Positions 50,046 through 59,714 are shown, numbered from the stretch's first letter. The stretch is 64,000 nucleotides of DNA from Streptomyces collinus (GCF_031348265.1 NZ_CP133771.1:3658001-3722000), one strand, 5' to 3'. The notes: generated from the sequence alone by a model not told the origin. A program made the numbers and translations.

Positions 50046-52103
50046 TCACGCCGCGACGGGCTGCTTCGTCTCCGCTGCCCGGGCCGCGCCGCCCTCGCCG
50101 GAGGCCGGCGCGGCACCCTCGACCGGCTTGCGCAGGCCCTTGAGGACGATCACCAGGGCCGTCGTGACGCAGACGCCCGCGGCGATGGCGATCAGGTAGA
50201 GGAACGCGTTGCCGATCAGCGGGACCACGAAGATGCCGCCGTGCGGGGCGCGCAGGGTGGCGCCGAAGGCCATCGACAGGGCACCGGTGACCGCGCCGCC
50301 GGCCATGGAGGCCGGGATGACGCGCAGCGGGTCGGCCGCGGCGAACGGGATCGCGCCCTCGGAGATGAAGGAGGCGCCGAGCACCCAGGCGGCCTTGCCG
50401 TTCTCGCGCTCGGTCTGGGTGAAGAGCTTGCCGCGCACGGTCGTCGCCAGGGCCATGGCCAGCGGCGGGACCATGCCGGCCGCCATCACCGCGGCCATGA
50501 TCTTCATCGCCGAGTCGCTGGGGCTGGCCACCGCGATGCCGGCCGTGGCGAAGGTGTAGGCGACCTTGTTGACGGGGCCGCCGAGGTCGAAGCACATCAT
50601 CAGGCCGAGGAGGGTGCCGAGCAGGATCGCGTTGCTGCCGGACAGGCCGTTCAGCCAGTCGGTCATGCCCTTCTGGGCCTCGGCGATGGGCTTGCCGATG
50701 ACGACGAACATCAGGAACCCGACGATCGCCGAGGAGATCAGCGGGATCACCACCACCGGCATGATGCCGCGCAGCGCCGCCGGGACGTTCACCTTCTGGA
50801 TCGCCATCACCACGCCACCGGCGATCAGACCGGCCGCCAGGCCGCCGAGGAAGCCGGCGTTGATGTTGGACGCGATCATGCCGCCGACGAACCCGGGGAC
50901 GATGCCGGGCCGGTCGGCCATGCCGTAGGCGATGTAGCCGGCCAGGACCGGGACGAGGAAGCCGAAGGCGACGCCGCCGATCTGGAAGAGCAGGGCGGCC
51001 CAGCTGTCGGCCTGGGTCCACAGGAAGTGGTCCATCACCGACGGGGCCTTGTCGACCTCGTAGCCGCCGATCGCGAACCCGAGGGCGATCAGCAGACCGC
51101 CCGCGGCGACGAACGGCACCATGTAACTGACGCCGGACATCAGCCACTTGCGCAGCTTGGTGCCGTAGCCCTCGCCGGAGTCGCCCGCGCGGTCCACCGG
51201 GGAGGACGGCGCGGAACCGGAGGTGACCTCGCCGCGCGCGGCCTTCTCACGGACCTCGGCGATGAGTTCGGCGGGGCGGTTGATGCCCGCCTTCACACCG
51301 ACGTCGACGGTGGCCTTGCCGGCGAACCGCTCCTTCTCCCGTACGGGCACGTCGTGGGCGAAGATCACGGCGTCGGCCGCCGCGATGACCTGCGGGTCGA
51401 GCCGGGTGAAACCGGCCGAGCCCTGGGGCTCGACGGTGAGTTCCACGCCCGCCTCGCGGCCGGCGTTCTCCAGGGACTCGGCCGCCATGTAGGTGTGGGC
51501 GATGCCGGTGGGGCAGGAGGTGACGGCGACGATGCGGAACGGCCGCTCCGGGGAGGGCTCTTCGGCGGCGGTGTCGTCGTCGGTGACCGTGGCGGCGGCG
51601 GGAGAGGCCGCTCCCGCCGACGCCACGGTGTCTTCGGAACCCGCCGGGGCGGGTGCGTCCGGCTCGTCGCCGCGGATCAGGGCCGCCGCGGCCGGCGCGT
51701 CGCCCACCGCGCGCAGGGCGTCGGTGAACTCGCTGTTCATCAGCTGCCGGGCCAGCGAGGACAGGATCGTCAGATGGGCGTCGTCCGCACCGGCCGGCGC
51801 GGCGATCAGGAAGATCAGGTCGGCGGGGCCGTCCGCAGCGCCGAAGTCGATGCCGGAGGCGCTGCGTCCGAAGGCGAGCGTCGGCTCGGTGACGTGCGCG
51901 CTGCGGCAGTGCGGGATGCCGATGCCGCCGTCGAGGCCGGTCGGCATCTGGGCCTCGCGGGCTGCCACGTCGGCGAGGAAGCCGTCCAGGTCGGTCACCC
52001 GGCCCAGGGCCACCATGCGCTCGGCGAGGGCTCGCGCCGCCGCTTCCTTGGTGTCGGCGGACAGGTCGAGGTCGACCAGGTCCGCCGTGATCATGTCGCT
52101 CAT
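50046..52103 (-). CDS. fruA: PTS fructose transporter, EIIABC fusion
   Basis: 685 aa, ATG start after AAGGAG. Imports fructose as fructose-1-phosphate. EIIA (1-145) has the phospho-His H65 in GGIGIPHCRS. An acidic, Ala-rich linker follows. EIIB (about 188-290) has the phospho-Cys C197 in VAVTSCPTGIAHTYMAAE. EIIC (about 320-665) has about 8-10 membrane helices, including GVSYMVPFVAAGGLLIALGFAIGG and a C-terminal RAPHGGIFVVPL. Last gene of fruR-fruK-fruA. The 154-bp gap before it is extremely G-rich on the plus strand. Confidence 0.96.
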   Translation of the reverse strand: MSDMITADLVDLDLSADTKEAAARALAERMVALGRVTDLDGFLADVAAREAQMPTGLDGGIGIPHCRSAHVTEPTLAFGRSASGIDFGAADGPADLIFLIAAPAGADDAHLTILSSLARQLMNSEFTDALRAVGDAPAAAALIRGDEPDAPAPAGSEDTVASAGAASPAAATVTDDDTAAEEPSPERPFRIVAVTSCPTGIAHTYMAAESLENAGREAGVELTVEPQGSAGFTRLDPQVIAAADAVIFAHDVPVREKERFAGKATVDVGVKAGINRPAELIAEVREKAARGEVTSGSAPSSPVDRAGDSGEGYGTKLRKWLMSGVSYMVPFVAAGGLLIALGFAIGGYEVDKAPSVMDHFLWTQADSWAALLFQIGGVAFGFLVPVLAGYIAYGMADRPGIVPGFVGGMIASNINAGFLGGLAAGLIAGGVVMAIQKVNVPAALRGIMPVVVIPLISSAIVGFLMFVVIGKPIAEAQKGMTDWLNGLSGSNAILLGTLLGLMMCFDLGGPVNKVAYTFATAGIAVASPSDSAMKIMAAVMAAGMVPPLAMALATTVRGKLFTQTERENGKAAWVLGASFISEGAIPFAAADPLRVIPASMAGGAVTGALSMAFGATLRAPHGGIFVVPLIGNAFLYLIAIAAGVCVTTALVIVLKGLRKPVEGAAPASGEGGAARAAETKQPVAA

Positions 52104-52133
52104 CGCGGGCTCCTTAGCACGCGTATCGCCCGG

Positions 52134-52218
52134 TGGGAGGGGTGGGCGGGGAGGGGGACGGGGGTGCGGTGGGGGGTGACGGGGAGGGGGGCGGGGCCGG
52201 TGGGTAACGGGGAGGGGG
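52134..52218 (+). other. G-run tract between fruK and fruA, possible G-quadruplex
   Basis: More than ten runs of 3-6 G in 85 bp on the plus strand (for example GGGAGGGGTGGGCGGGG), separated by 1-4 bases. That is the template strand for the fru operon, whose mRNA carries the matching C-runs. The pattern fits the loose G4 rule G3+N1-7 several times over. Confidence 0.6.
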
Positions 52219-52257
52219 CCCGCCGCTCGCGCGTCGGTCCGCGCTGCTCGTCGTACG

Positions 52258-53205
52258 TCATGACACCGGCTCCTTCAGCACACGGTCGGCCGGGACCTCG
52301 GCGGTGACCGTCACCGCCGCCGGGTCCAGGTCGCTCGGTGTCGGCATGACGCTGCCGGGGAGCTGGACGGCCGCCGCGCCGTGGGCGACCGCGGAGGCGA
52401 GGGCCTCGGGGCCGTTGCCTCCGGCGATCAGAAAGCCGGCGAGGGAGGAGTCGCCGGCGCCCACGTTGCTGCGGACCGCGGCCACCCGGGCGCTGCCGAA
52501 CCAGGCGCCCTCGTCGGAGACGAGCAGCTGCCCGTCGGCGCCGAGGCTCGCGAGAACGGCCCGGGCGCCCATCTCGCGCAGTTCCTCGGCGGCCTTGATC
52601 GCGTCGCCGACGGTGGCGAGGGGACGGCCGACGGCTCCGGCGAGTTCCTCGGCGTTCGGCTTGACCACGTCCGGCCGCTCGCGCAGGGCGGCGAGGAGCG
52701 CGGGCCCGGAGGTGTCCAGGGCGATCCGGACCCCGGCGGCGTGCGCGCGGGCGACCAGCTCGGCGTACCAGGAGGGGGCGAGACCGCGGGGGAGGCTGCC
52801 GCAGCAGGCGATCCAGGAGGCGTCGCGGGACTGCCGGCGCACGGTCTCCAGGAGCAGTTCCCGTTCGGCGCCGGAGAGTTCGGGCCCGGGGGCGTTGATC
52901 TTCGTCAGGACGCCGTCGGACTCGGCGAGGGCGATGTTGGAGCGGGTGGCCCCGGCGACGGGAACGGGCGCGACCTCGATGCCCTGCTGGTCGAGCAGGT
53001 CGGCGACGAGGGCGCCCGGGGCGCCGCCCAGGGGCAGGACCGCCACCGTGCGCTGCCCCGCCGCGGCGACGGCGCGCGAGACGTTCACGCCCTTGCCGCC
53101 CGGGTCCATCCGCTCGCCGGTGGCGCGGATGACCTCGCCGCGGTCGAGGGACGGCACCTCGTAGGTGCGGTCCAGGGACGGGTTGGGGGTGACGGTGAGG
53201 ATCAT
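52258..53205 (-). CDS. fruK: 1-phosphofructokinase
   Basis: 315 aa, ATG start overlapping the fruR stop (ATGA). Phosphorylates fructose-1-phosphate to fructose-1,6-bisphosphate with ATP; PfkB fold. Motifs: MILTVTPNPSLDRTYEV, MDPGGKGVNVSRA, KPNAEELAGAVG and the catalytic-base loop NVGAGDSSLAGFL. Middle gene of the fructose operon. Confidence 0.95.
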   Translation of the reverse strand: MILTVTPNPSLDRTYEVPSLDRGEVIRATGERMDPGGKGVNVSRAVAAAGQRTVAVLPLGGAPGALVADLLDQQGIEVAPVPVAGATRSNIALAESDGVLTKINAPGPELSGAERELLLETVRRQSRDASWIACCGSLPRGLAPSWYAELVARAHAAGVRIALDTSGPALLAALRERPDVVKPNAEELAGAVGRPLATVGDAIKAAEELREMGARAVLASLGADGQLLVSDEGAWFGSARVAAVRSNVGAGDSSLAGFLIAGGNGPEALASAVAHGAAAVQLPGSVMPTPSDLDPAAVTVTAEVPADRVLKEPVS

Positions 53206-53963
53206 GCGCGCACTACTTCCGTACCGCCGCGCTCGATCGCGACGGCGTCTTCGGGGCTCAGCCCGCTGTCGGTGATCAGCAGGTCCACATCGCTCAGGTC
53301 GCCGAAGCGGGCGAAGTGCTCCTGGCCGTGCTTGGTGGAGTCGGCGAGCAGCACCACCCGGCGGGCGGCGGCCACGGCCGCGCGCTTCACGGCGGCTTCG
53401 GCGAGGTCGGGCGTGGTCAGACCGTGCTCGGCGGAGAAGCCGTTGGCGGCCACGAACAGCACGTCGGCGCGGATCTCGCCGTATGCCCTGAGCGCCCAGG
53501 CGTCCACGGCGGCGCGGGTGCGGTGCCGTACGCGCCCTCCGACGAGGTGGAGCTGGATGCCGGGGTGGTCGGCGAGGCGGGCCGCGATGGGGAGGCTGTG
53601 CGTGACGACGGTGAGGGAGGCCTCCAGCGGGAGGGCGGCGGCCACCTTGGCCACCGTCGTCCCGGCGTCGAGGATGACCGTGCCCTCACCGGGCAGTTCC
53701 GCGAGAGCGGCCTTGGCGATGCCGTCCTTCTCGTCGGCGGCGGTCGTCTCGCGTTCGGCGAGGTCCGGCTCGAAGTCGAGGCGCCCGGCCGGGATGGCCC
53801 CGCCGTGCACCCGGCGGACCAGTCCGGCGCGGTCGAGGGCCTTCAGATCCCGGCGGATCGTCTCCGCCGTCACCTGGAACTCCTCGGCCAGCGACACGAC
53901 ATCCACTCGGCCGCCGTCACGGGCGAGCCGGAGGATCTCCTGCTGCCGCTCCGGTGCGTACAT
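53202..53963 (-). CDS. fruR: DeoR-family regulator of the fructose operon
   Basis: 253 aa from the ATG at 53963, 9 nt after GGAGG; an in-frame start at 53984 is less well placed. HTH domain: RQQEILRLARDGGRVDVVSLAEEFQVTAETIRRDLKALDRAGLVRRVHGG (about residues 6-55). The C-terminal DeoRC sugar-phosphate sensor has ILDAGTTVAKVAAAL and LITDSGLSPEDAVAIE. Probably senses fructose-1-phosphate and represses its own operon. A long-range inverted repeat flanks its promoter. Confidence 0.93.
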   Translation of the reverse strand: MYAPERQQEILRLARDGGRVDVVSLAEEFQVTAETIRRDLKALDRAGLVRRVHGGAIPAGRLDFEPDLAERETTAADEKDGIAKAALAELPGEGTVILDAGTTVAKVAAALPLEASLTVVTHSLPIAARLADHPGIQLHLVGGRVRHRTRAAVDAWALRAYGEIRADVLFVAANGFSAEHGLTTPDLAEAAVKRAAVAAARRVVLLADSTKHGQEHFARFGDLSDVDLLITDSGLSPEDAVAIERGGTEVVRA

Positions 53964-53981
53964 GTCCGTTCGCCTCCGCCT

Positions 53982-54061
53982 CATGCCCGAACGTGTGGTT
54001 TCAGCGGGAGGCTACGCCGAGATTTCCGCAAAGTAAACAGGTTCGGACCCAATCGGGCATG
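53982..54061. promoter_or_regulatory. Inverted repeat around the fru promoter
   Basis: CATGCCCGA at 53982-53990 and TCGGGCATG at 54053-54061 are perfect 9-bp inverted copies separated by 62 bp. The AT-rich stretch TTTCCGCAAAGTAAACAGG between them should contain the fruR promoter. Two half-sites with this placement could be bound by FruR. Confidence 0.45.
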
Positions 54062-54098
54062 ACCGGAAAGGTCCAGCGGCAACGGGAGCGGACACGCG

Positions 54099-54130
54099 AA
54101 CGGGCCCGGCACCGAGGTGCCGGGCCCGTT
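54099..54130. terminator. Hairpin between the DHA2 exporter gene and the fru promoter
   Basis: AACGGGCCCGGCACC and GGTGCCGGGCCCGTT form a stem of about 14 bp with a 4-nt loop, 8 bp beyond the stop of the minus-strand MFS gene at 54139. Confidence 0.8.
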
Positions 54131-54138
54131 TCCCGCGG

Positions 54139-55644
54139 TCAGGCCAGCGCCGGTTCCTTCTCCGCGACCGGTGCCTGCTCGCCCTCCACATGCTGCGCGG
54201 GCCGCTTCGGCAGCGCGAACATCAGCAGGAAGATGGCGCCCATCACCCCGGCGACCCAGCCGAGCGCGTTCTGGAAGGCGTCCGCGAAGGCCGGACCGAC
54301 CTGCTCCGGCCGCAGATGGTCGGAGATCGTGCCGAAGAACACCACCGACACCAGGCCGAGCCCCAGCGCGTTGCCCATCTGCTGCACGGTGTTGATCAGG
54401 CCGGACGCCGAACCGGCGTGCTCGCGCGGCACCTCCGAGAGGATCGCGTCGGTCAGCGGCGCGACGATCAGGCCCATGCCCACGCCCATGACGACGAGCG
54501 GGAGCGCCATCTGCCAGGGCGCTATGTCCAGGCCGTAGTGCCCGGACTCCCAGATGTAGAGGAGCACTCCGGCGCCCATCACCAGCGCGCCCGCCTGGAG
54601 CACCTTGCGGCCGAAGCGCGGCACCAGCTTCTGCACCGACATCCCGGCCGCCACCGACACGGCGATCGAGAACGGCACCCCGGTCAGCCCGGCCTTCAGC
54701 GGGCTCCAGCCCAGCCCGAACTGCATGTACAGCGTCCACACCAGGAAGAACACGCCGAGCGCGACCCCGAAGACGGTCTGCACGGCGATCCCGGCCGCGA
54801 AGCTCTTGACCTTGAACAGCGACAGCTCGACCAGCGGGGAGCCGTCCCGCGCGGCCTTGCGCTTCTCGTACGCCACCAGCGCCGCGAGGACGACGAGCGA
54901 GCCGGCCATCGAGACGTACCCCCACACCGGCCAGTCCAGCTCGCGGCCGCGGATGAGAGGGTAGAGCAACATCAGCAGGCCCAGCGTCACCAGCGCGACG
55001 CCCACCAGGTCCAGCTTCAGGGCGCGCGGCGCCTTCGACTCGCTGATGAAACGGCTGCCGAGGATCAGGCCGGCGACACCCACCGGCAGGTTGATCAGGA
55101 AGATCGACCGCCACTCCCAGCCGAACAGATTCCACTCGGTCAGCAGTGCGCCCAGCAGCGGACCGGACACGGCCCCGAGGCCGACGACCGCGCCGAACAG
55201 CCCGAACACCTTGCCCCGTTCGTGCGCGGGGAAGGTGGCGTGCACGATCGACAGCACCTGCGGCACCATCAGCGCCGCCATGCCGCCCTGCAGGAACCGC
55301 GAGGCGACCAGCATCTCCGGGTTCACCGCGAGACCGCAGAGCGCGGAGGCGACCGTGAACCCGCCGATCCCGACGAGGAAGATCCGCTTGCGCCCGTGGA
55401 TGTCACCGAGCCGTCCGCCGGTGATCAGCCCGGCAGCGAAGGCGAGGGCGTAACCGGCGGTGATCCACTGGATCTGGCTGAAGGACGCGCCCGCCTCCCG
55501 CTGGATCGAGGGGATGGCGATGTTGACGATCGTCACGTCGACGAGATCCATGAAGGCCGCGGTCATCACGATCGCGAGGGCGAACCAGCGCCGGCGGTCG
55601 GTCCCGCCGCCCGCCGTGCCGAGGGTGGTGTCGGTGGAGTTCAT
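54139..55644 (-). CDS. DHA2-family MFS multidrug exporter
   Basis: 501 aa, ATG start, 14 predicted membrane helices (EmrB/QacA type). Motif D1 DLVDVTIVNIAIPSIQ, motif A GRLGDIHGRKRIFLVGIGG, motif C near LFGAVVGLGAVSGPLLGALLTEWNLFGWEWRSIFLINLP. Likely drug or metabolite/proton antiport. It diverges from a WYL-type regulator gene with a 51-bp gap carrying an imperfect palindrome, which suggests that gene controls it. Confidence 0.93.
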   Translation of the reverse strand: MNSTDTTLGTAGGGTDRRRWFALAIVMTAAFMDLVDVTIVNIAIPSIQREAGASFSQIQWITAGYALAFAAGLITGGRLGDIHGRKRIFLVGIGGFTVASALCGLAVNPEMLVASRFLQGGMAALMVPQVLSIVHATFPAHERGKVFGLFGAVVGLGAVSGPLLGALLTEWNLFGWEWRSIFLINLPVGVAGLILGSRFISESKAPRALKLDLVGVALVTLGLLMLLYPLIRGRELDWPVWGYVSMAGSLVVLAALVAYEKRKAARDGSPLVELSLFKVKSFAAGIAVQTVFGVALGVFFLVWTLYMQFGLGWSPLKAGLTGVPFSIAVSVAAGMSVQKLVPRFGRKVLQAGALVMGAGVLLYIWESGHYGLDIAPWQMALPLVVMGVGMGLIVAPLTDAILSEVPREHAGSASGLINTVQQMGNALGLGLVSVVFFGTISDHLRPEQVGPAFADAFQNALGWVAGVMGAIFLLMFALPKRPAQHVEGEQAPVAEKEPALA

Positions 55645-55662
55645 GGGTTCGACGTTAGACCC

Positions 55663-55689
55663 CCAATAGGTCAGGTCATGTCCTAATGG
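55663..55689. promoter_or_regulatory. Imperfect inverted repeat in the exporter/WYL divergent gap
   Basis: CCAATAGG (55663-55670) and CCTAATGG (55682-55689) are inverted copies matching at 7 of 8 positions, 11 bp apart. The whole intergenic gap is only 51 bp, so a protein bound here would affect both genes. Confidence 0.5.
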
Positions 55690-55695
55690 TGCGGC

Positions 55696-56691
55696 ATGCT
55701 CTTCGGTATGACGACGGACACTCCGGCTCGGCTTCTGACCCTCCTCTCCCTCCTCCAGACGCCCCGTGAATGGCCCGGCGGCGAGCTCTCCGAGCGGCTC
55801 GGGGTCTCCCGCCGCACGGTCCGGCGGGACATCGACCGGCTGCGTGAGCTGGGCTACCCCGTGCAGGCGACCAAGGGCGCCGACGGCGGCTACCGGCTGG
55901 TCGCCGGCAAGGCCATGCCGCCGCTCGTGCTCGACGACGAGGAGGCCGTGGCCATCGCGGTCGGGCTGCGCGCCGGGGCCGGGCACGCGGTGGAGGGCCT
56001 CGACGAGGCCTCGGTACGGGCGCTGGCCAAGCTGGAGCAGGTCCTGCCGGGCCGGCTGCGCCACCGCGTGACCACCCTCCAGGCCGCGACCACCCCGTTG
56101 ACCAGCGGGGACGGGCCGAGCATCGCGCCCGAGACGCTGACCGTCATGGCCTCGACGGTGGCCGGGCACGAACGGCTCCGGTTCGCCTATCGGGCCGCCG
56201 ACGGCACCGAGTCGCGGCGCCTGACGGAGCCGTACCGGCTGGTGTCGACGGGCCGCCGCTGGTATCTCGTGGCGTACGACATCGACCGCGACGACTGGCG
56301 CACGTTCCGCGTCGACCGGGTCGACGAGCCGTTCGCCACGGGCGCCCGGTTCGCACCGCGCGAACTGCCGACGGGGAGCGCGGCCGAGTACCTGCGGCGC
56401 TCGATGCAACGGCAGCAGCCGTCCTACGACTTCGACGTCACGTTCGCCGCACCGGCCCACTTCGTCGCCGCCCGGGTGCCCCACTGGCTGGGCACGCCCG
56501 AGCCGTTGGACGACGGCAGCTGCCGGCTGCGGGGGTCCGCCGGGGACGTAGTGCAGTGGGTGGCGCTCCGGCTGGCGATGCTGGAGTGCGACTTCGTGGT
56601 GCACGAACCTGCGGAACTCGTCACAGCAGTCAGGGAGTTGGGGGCACGGCTGAGCAGGGCGGCCGGCGGACGGGTCGCGGGCGGGGCGTGA
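55696..56691 (+). CDS. YafY-type HTH/WYL-domain transcriptional regulator
   Basis: 331 aa from the ATG at 55696; an ATG four codons later (MTTDTPARLLTLLSLLQ) is equally possible and matches the family's usual onset. N-terminal HTH_11: WPGGELSERLGVSRRTVRRDIDRLRELGYPV. The WYL domain follows at about residues 150-235, with RFAYRAADGTESRRLTEPYRLVSTGRRWYLVAYDID, then a C-terminal WCX extension. Likely a ligand-sensing regulator of the divergent exporter. Confidence 0.9.
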   Translation: MLFGMTTDTPARLLTLLSLLQTPREWPGGELSERLGVSRRTVRRDIDRLRELGYPVQATKGADGGYRLVAGKAMPPLVLDDEEAVAIAVGLRAGAGHAVEGLDEASVRALAKLEQVLPGRLRHRVTTLQAATTPLTSGDGPSIAPETLTVMASTVAGHERLRFAYRAADGTESRRLTEPYRLVSTGRRWYLVAYDIDRDDWRTFRVDRVDEPFATGARFAPRELPTGSAAEYLRRSMQRQQPSYDFDVTFAAPAHFVAARVPHWLGTPEPLDDGSCRLRGSAGDVVQWVALRLAMLECDFVVHEPAELVTAVRELGARLSRAAGGRVAGGA

Positions 56692-56700
56692 GCCGTCGCG

Positions 56701-57414
56701 TCACGGCCCCCAGGGGAAGTCCCGCAGGGCCGCGAGATTGCGCAGGGCGAGTTCCGCCGGACCGTCCGCGCCCTCTACGGGCCCGTCCCCCGCGGCCCAG
56801 GCCTCCAGCGCGGCACGGACGGCGGCGCTCGCCACGGCGGCGGCGAAGCGCAGCTCTGGGGTGGCCGCGGGTGGCTCACCCGCGGCGGCAACGTTGTCGC
56901 CGCCCCCGGGCACCGCGGTCACGCCGGACGTCCCGGGTGTGCCTGCACGTGTCACCCGTTCCGCCAGCACCTCCCCCAGCAGCCGCTCGGACGCCTGGCA
57001 CACCTCCGCCCACACCCTGCGCAGGGACGGGGTCGTCTCGGCCAGGCGCAGCAGCGCGCGGATCCACTCCCAGGACGACGCCGAGACGCCGACGCCCGGG
57101 GTGAGGGTGTGGCGCACCCCCTGCTCCAGGGCCCGCAGGACCCCGGCCTCGGCGGGAGCGGCACGCACTGCCTCCACCCAGCGCTGGGCGCCCGCCGCGT
57201 AGAGCGGGGCGACGGCCTCCTCCTTGGTGGCGAAGTACCGGTAGAAGGTGCGCGGGGCGATCCCCGCGGCCTGGGCGATGTCCTCCGCGCGGGTGGCGCG
57301 CAGGCCGTGCCGTACGAAGAGGCCGGCCGCCGCCCGGGCGATCTCCATACGTGTCTCGGCCTTCCGCCGCTCGGTCAGCGTGGGCGAAGGCGGGGTCGGG
57401 GTGGTGCTGCTCAC
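56701..57414 (-). CDS. TetR-family regulator
   Basis: 237 aa from the GTG at 57414 (VSSTTPTPPSPTLTERR); a longer frame to 57441 is possible. HTH: AAGLFVRHGLRATRAEDIAQAAGIAPRTFYRYFATKEEAV (about residues 30-68). The C-terminal half is Ala-rich and has a Gly/Pro insert (PGTSGVTAVPGGGDN). Convergent with the WYL gene (9-bp gap). No divergent target gene is present, so its regulon is unknown. Confidence 0.88.
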   Translation of the reverse strand: MSSTTPTPPSPTLTERRKAETRMEIARAAAGLFVRHGLRATRAEDIAQAAGIAPRTFYRYFATKEEAVAPLYAAGAQRWVEAVRAAPAEAGVLRALEQGVRHTLTPGVGVSASSWEWIRALLRLAETTPSLRRVWAEVCQASERLLGEVLAERVTRAGTPGTSGVTAVPGGGDNVAAAGEPPAATPELRFAAAVASAAVRAALEAWAAGDGPVEGADGPAELALRNLAALRDFPWGP

Positions 57415-57803
57415 GCCCGGCAGGCTATGCCCATGTGACACAATCTGCCATCTGGCGGGCCACCCCGTGGTTCAGGTACGGGGTGCCCCGCCCTCCAGAA
57501 AGAGAGCCGGGCCCCGACGTCCGGGGGGAAGGACGCCGAAGCCCGGCTTCGGGGAAAGTCCCGGCGCCGGGGGGAGTGCGACGGGACGTGGCTGTCGGGG
57601 TCAGGGGGTGTGACCCGGGTCCGAACTGGTGGACCCAGAAGTCTTGTTCCCTGAGTCCGCGGATTGAAGCGGCGTTACAACGCCATGTTTGCGCGGTCTT
57701 TCGCCACCCGGCGTACGCGGTGCCCGCCGGGCGCACACGGTCCGTCACCCACTGGCGGTGGGAACGAGTCGTACGCCCGGATGCTCATCGCGCACCGCGC
57801 TCA
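57415..57803. other. Gene-free stretch with several GC hairpins
   Basis: I see no supported gene. Local hairpins include CGAAGCC-C-GGCTTCG (57537-57551) and GGGTCC-N8-GGACCC (57617-57636). An open frame runs over the region on the plus strand and another on the minus strand, but neither has a ribosome site or a recognisable protein pattern. It lies between the start of the TetR gene and the 3' side of hrdD. Confidence 0.4.
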
Positions 57804-57953
57804 CCGGTCTCGCGCCGCCCGGCGAAGCGGTGTTGCCCGCCCGGTCTCGCGCCGCCCGCGCGAAGGGGCGTTGCCCGACCGGTCTCGCGCCCCCTGGCGA
57901 AGGGGCGTTGCTCCACCGGTTTCGCGCCGCCCCGGCGCAGGGCCGTTGCTCGG
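57804..57953. repeat. Four imperfect 36-38-bp tandem repeats downstream of hrdD
   Basis: Each unit starts CCGGTCTCGCGCC (fourth CCGGTTTCGCGCC) and ends in a form of GTTGCCCG/GTTGCTCC. In the middle is a GCCCGGCGAAGCGG-like segment that can fold on itself. The array ends 17 bp before the hrdD stop at 57970, on the 3' side of that gene. Confidence 0.85.
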
Positions 57954-57969
57954 CCGCGCGGGCCGGGCG

Positions 57970-58968
<999 letters not shown>

Positions 58969-59075
58969 GCGAGCTCCCTTGCGATGGTGAGGTCAGCGGG
59001 TGGTCCTTCGGACGCTGGACTCCGTCTTCCGGGACTCTCCGGACTCTCCTCGGGTGCCCTGCATCCGATGGAAAC

Positions 59076-59101
59076 AACGACTGGAATCAGGACAGAATTC
59101 C
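59076..59101 (-). promoter_or_regulatory. Sigma-R-type promoter of hrdD
   Basis: Read on the minus strand: GGAAT (59101-59097), an 18-bp spacer, then GTT (59078-59076). This is exactly the Streptomyces sigma-R consensus GGAAT-N18-GTT. It lies about 108 bp before the hrdD start. hrdD is a known member of the thiol-stress sigma-R regulon in S. coelicolor, so the site is expected to work. Confidence 0.88.
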
Positions 59102-59162
59102 CAACCCGGCCCCCGATTTTTCTGATCATGCAGTACCCTGTCCGGCCACTCAGGGAGGCTCG

Positions 59163-59681
59163 ATGCTGTCGGAACGTACAGAGGTGCAGGTCAGGCCGGG
59201 AGTCGAGGGGGACCTCGACGCCCTCACGGCCCTCTACAACCACTATGTACGTGAGACGGCGATCACATTCGATACCGCGATTTTCACTCCGGAGGAGCGC
59301 CGCCCTTGGCTGCTCTCCCACCCTGAAGACGGGCCGCACCGCCTGATGGTTGCCACGACGGCGGACCCACAGGAGATTCTGGGCTACTCCACATCAAGCC
59401 CTTTCCGAACGAAGCCCGCCTATGCCACCTCCGTGGAGACGACCGTGTACGTCGCCCCGGACGCCGGCCGGCGCGGCATCGGCACACTCCTCTACACCGC
59501 CCTCTTCGAGGCTCTGTCCGGCGAGGACCTGCACCGCGCCTACGCGGGCATCGCGCTGCCGAACGAGGCGTCGGCCCGGCTGCACGAGCGCCTCGGCTTC
59601 CGGCACGTGGGCACGTACCGGGAGGTGGGCCGCAAGTTCGGCCGGTACTGGGACGTGGCCTGGTACGAGAAGCCGCTGTAG
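59163..59681 (+). CDS. Phosphinothricin N-acetyltransferase-like GNAT
   Basis: 172 aa, ATG after AGGGAGG. The PAT/Bar subfamily features are present: VRPGVEGDLDALTALYNHYVRETAITFDT, the acetyl-CoA loop VYVAPDAGRRGIGTLLYTALFEAL, and ALPNEASARLHERLGFRHVGTYREVGRKFGRYWDVAWYEK. Many streptomycetes carry such an enzyme as a housekeeping acetyltransferase of glutamate analogues or related amines; true phosphinothricin activity is not certain. It diverges from hrdD. Confidence 0.9.
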   Translation: MLSERTEVQVRPGVEGDLDALTALYNHYVRETAITFDTAIFTPEERRPWLLSHPEDGPHRLMVATTADPQEILGYSTSSPFRTKPAYATSVETTVYVAPDAGRRGIGTLLYTALFEALSGEDLHRAYAGIALPNEASARLHERLGFRHVGTYREVGRKFGRYWDVAWYEKPL

Positions 59682-59714
59682 CCCCTTGGCGGGCACACCC
59701 GCAAGAGGTTCCTC

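Noticed and set aside
57425..57748. 107-aa minus-strand open frame
   Set aside because: No ribosome site, odd composition, and it overlaps the TetR start; kept as gene-free.
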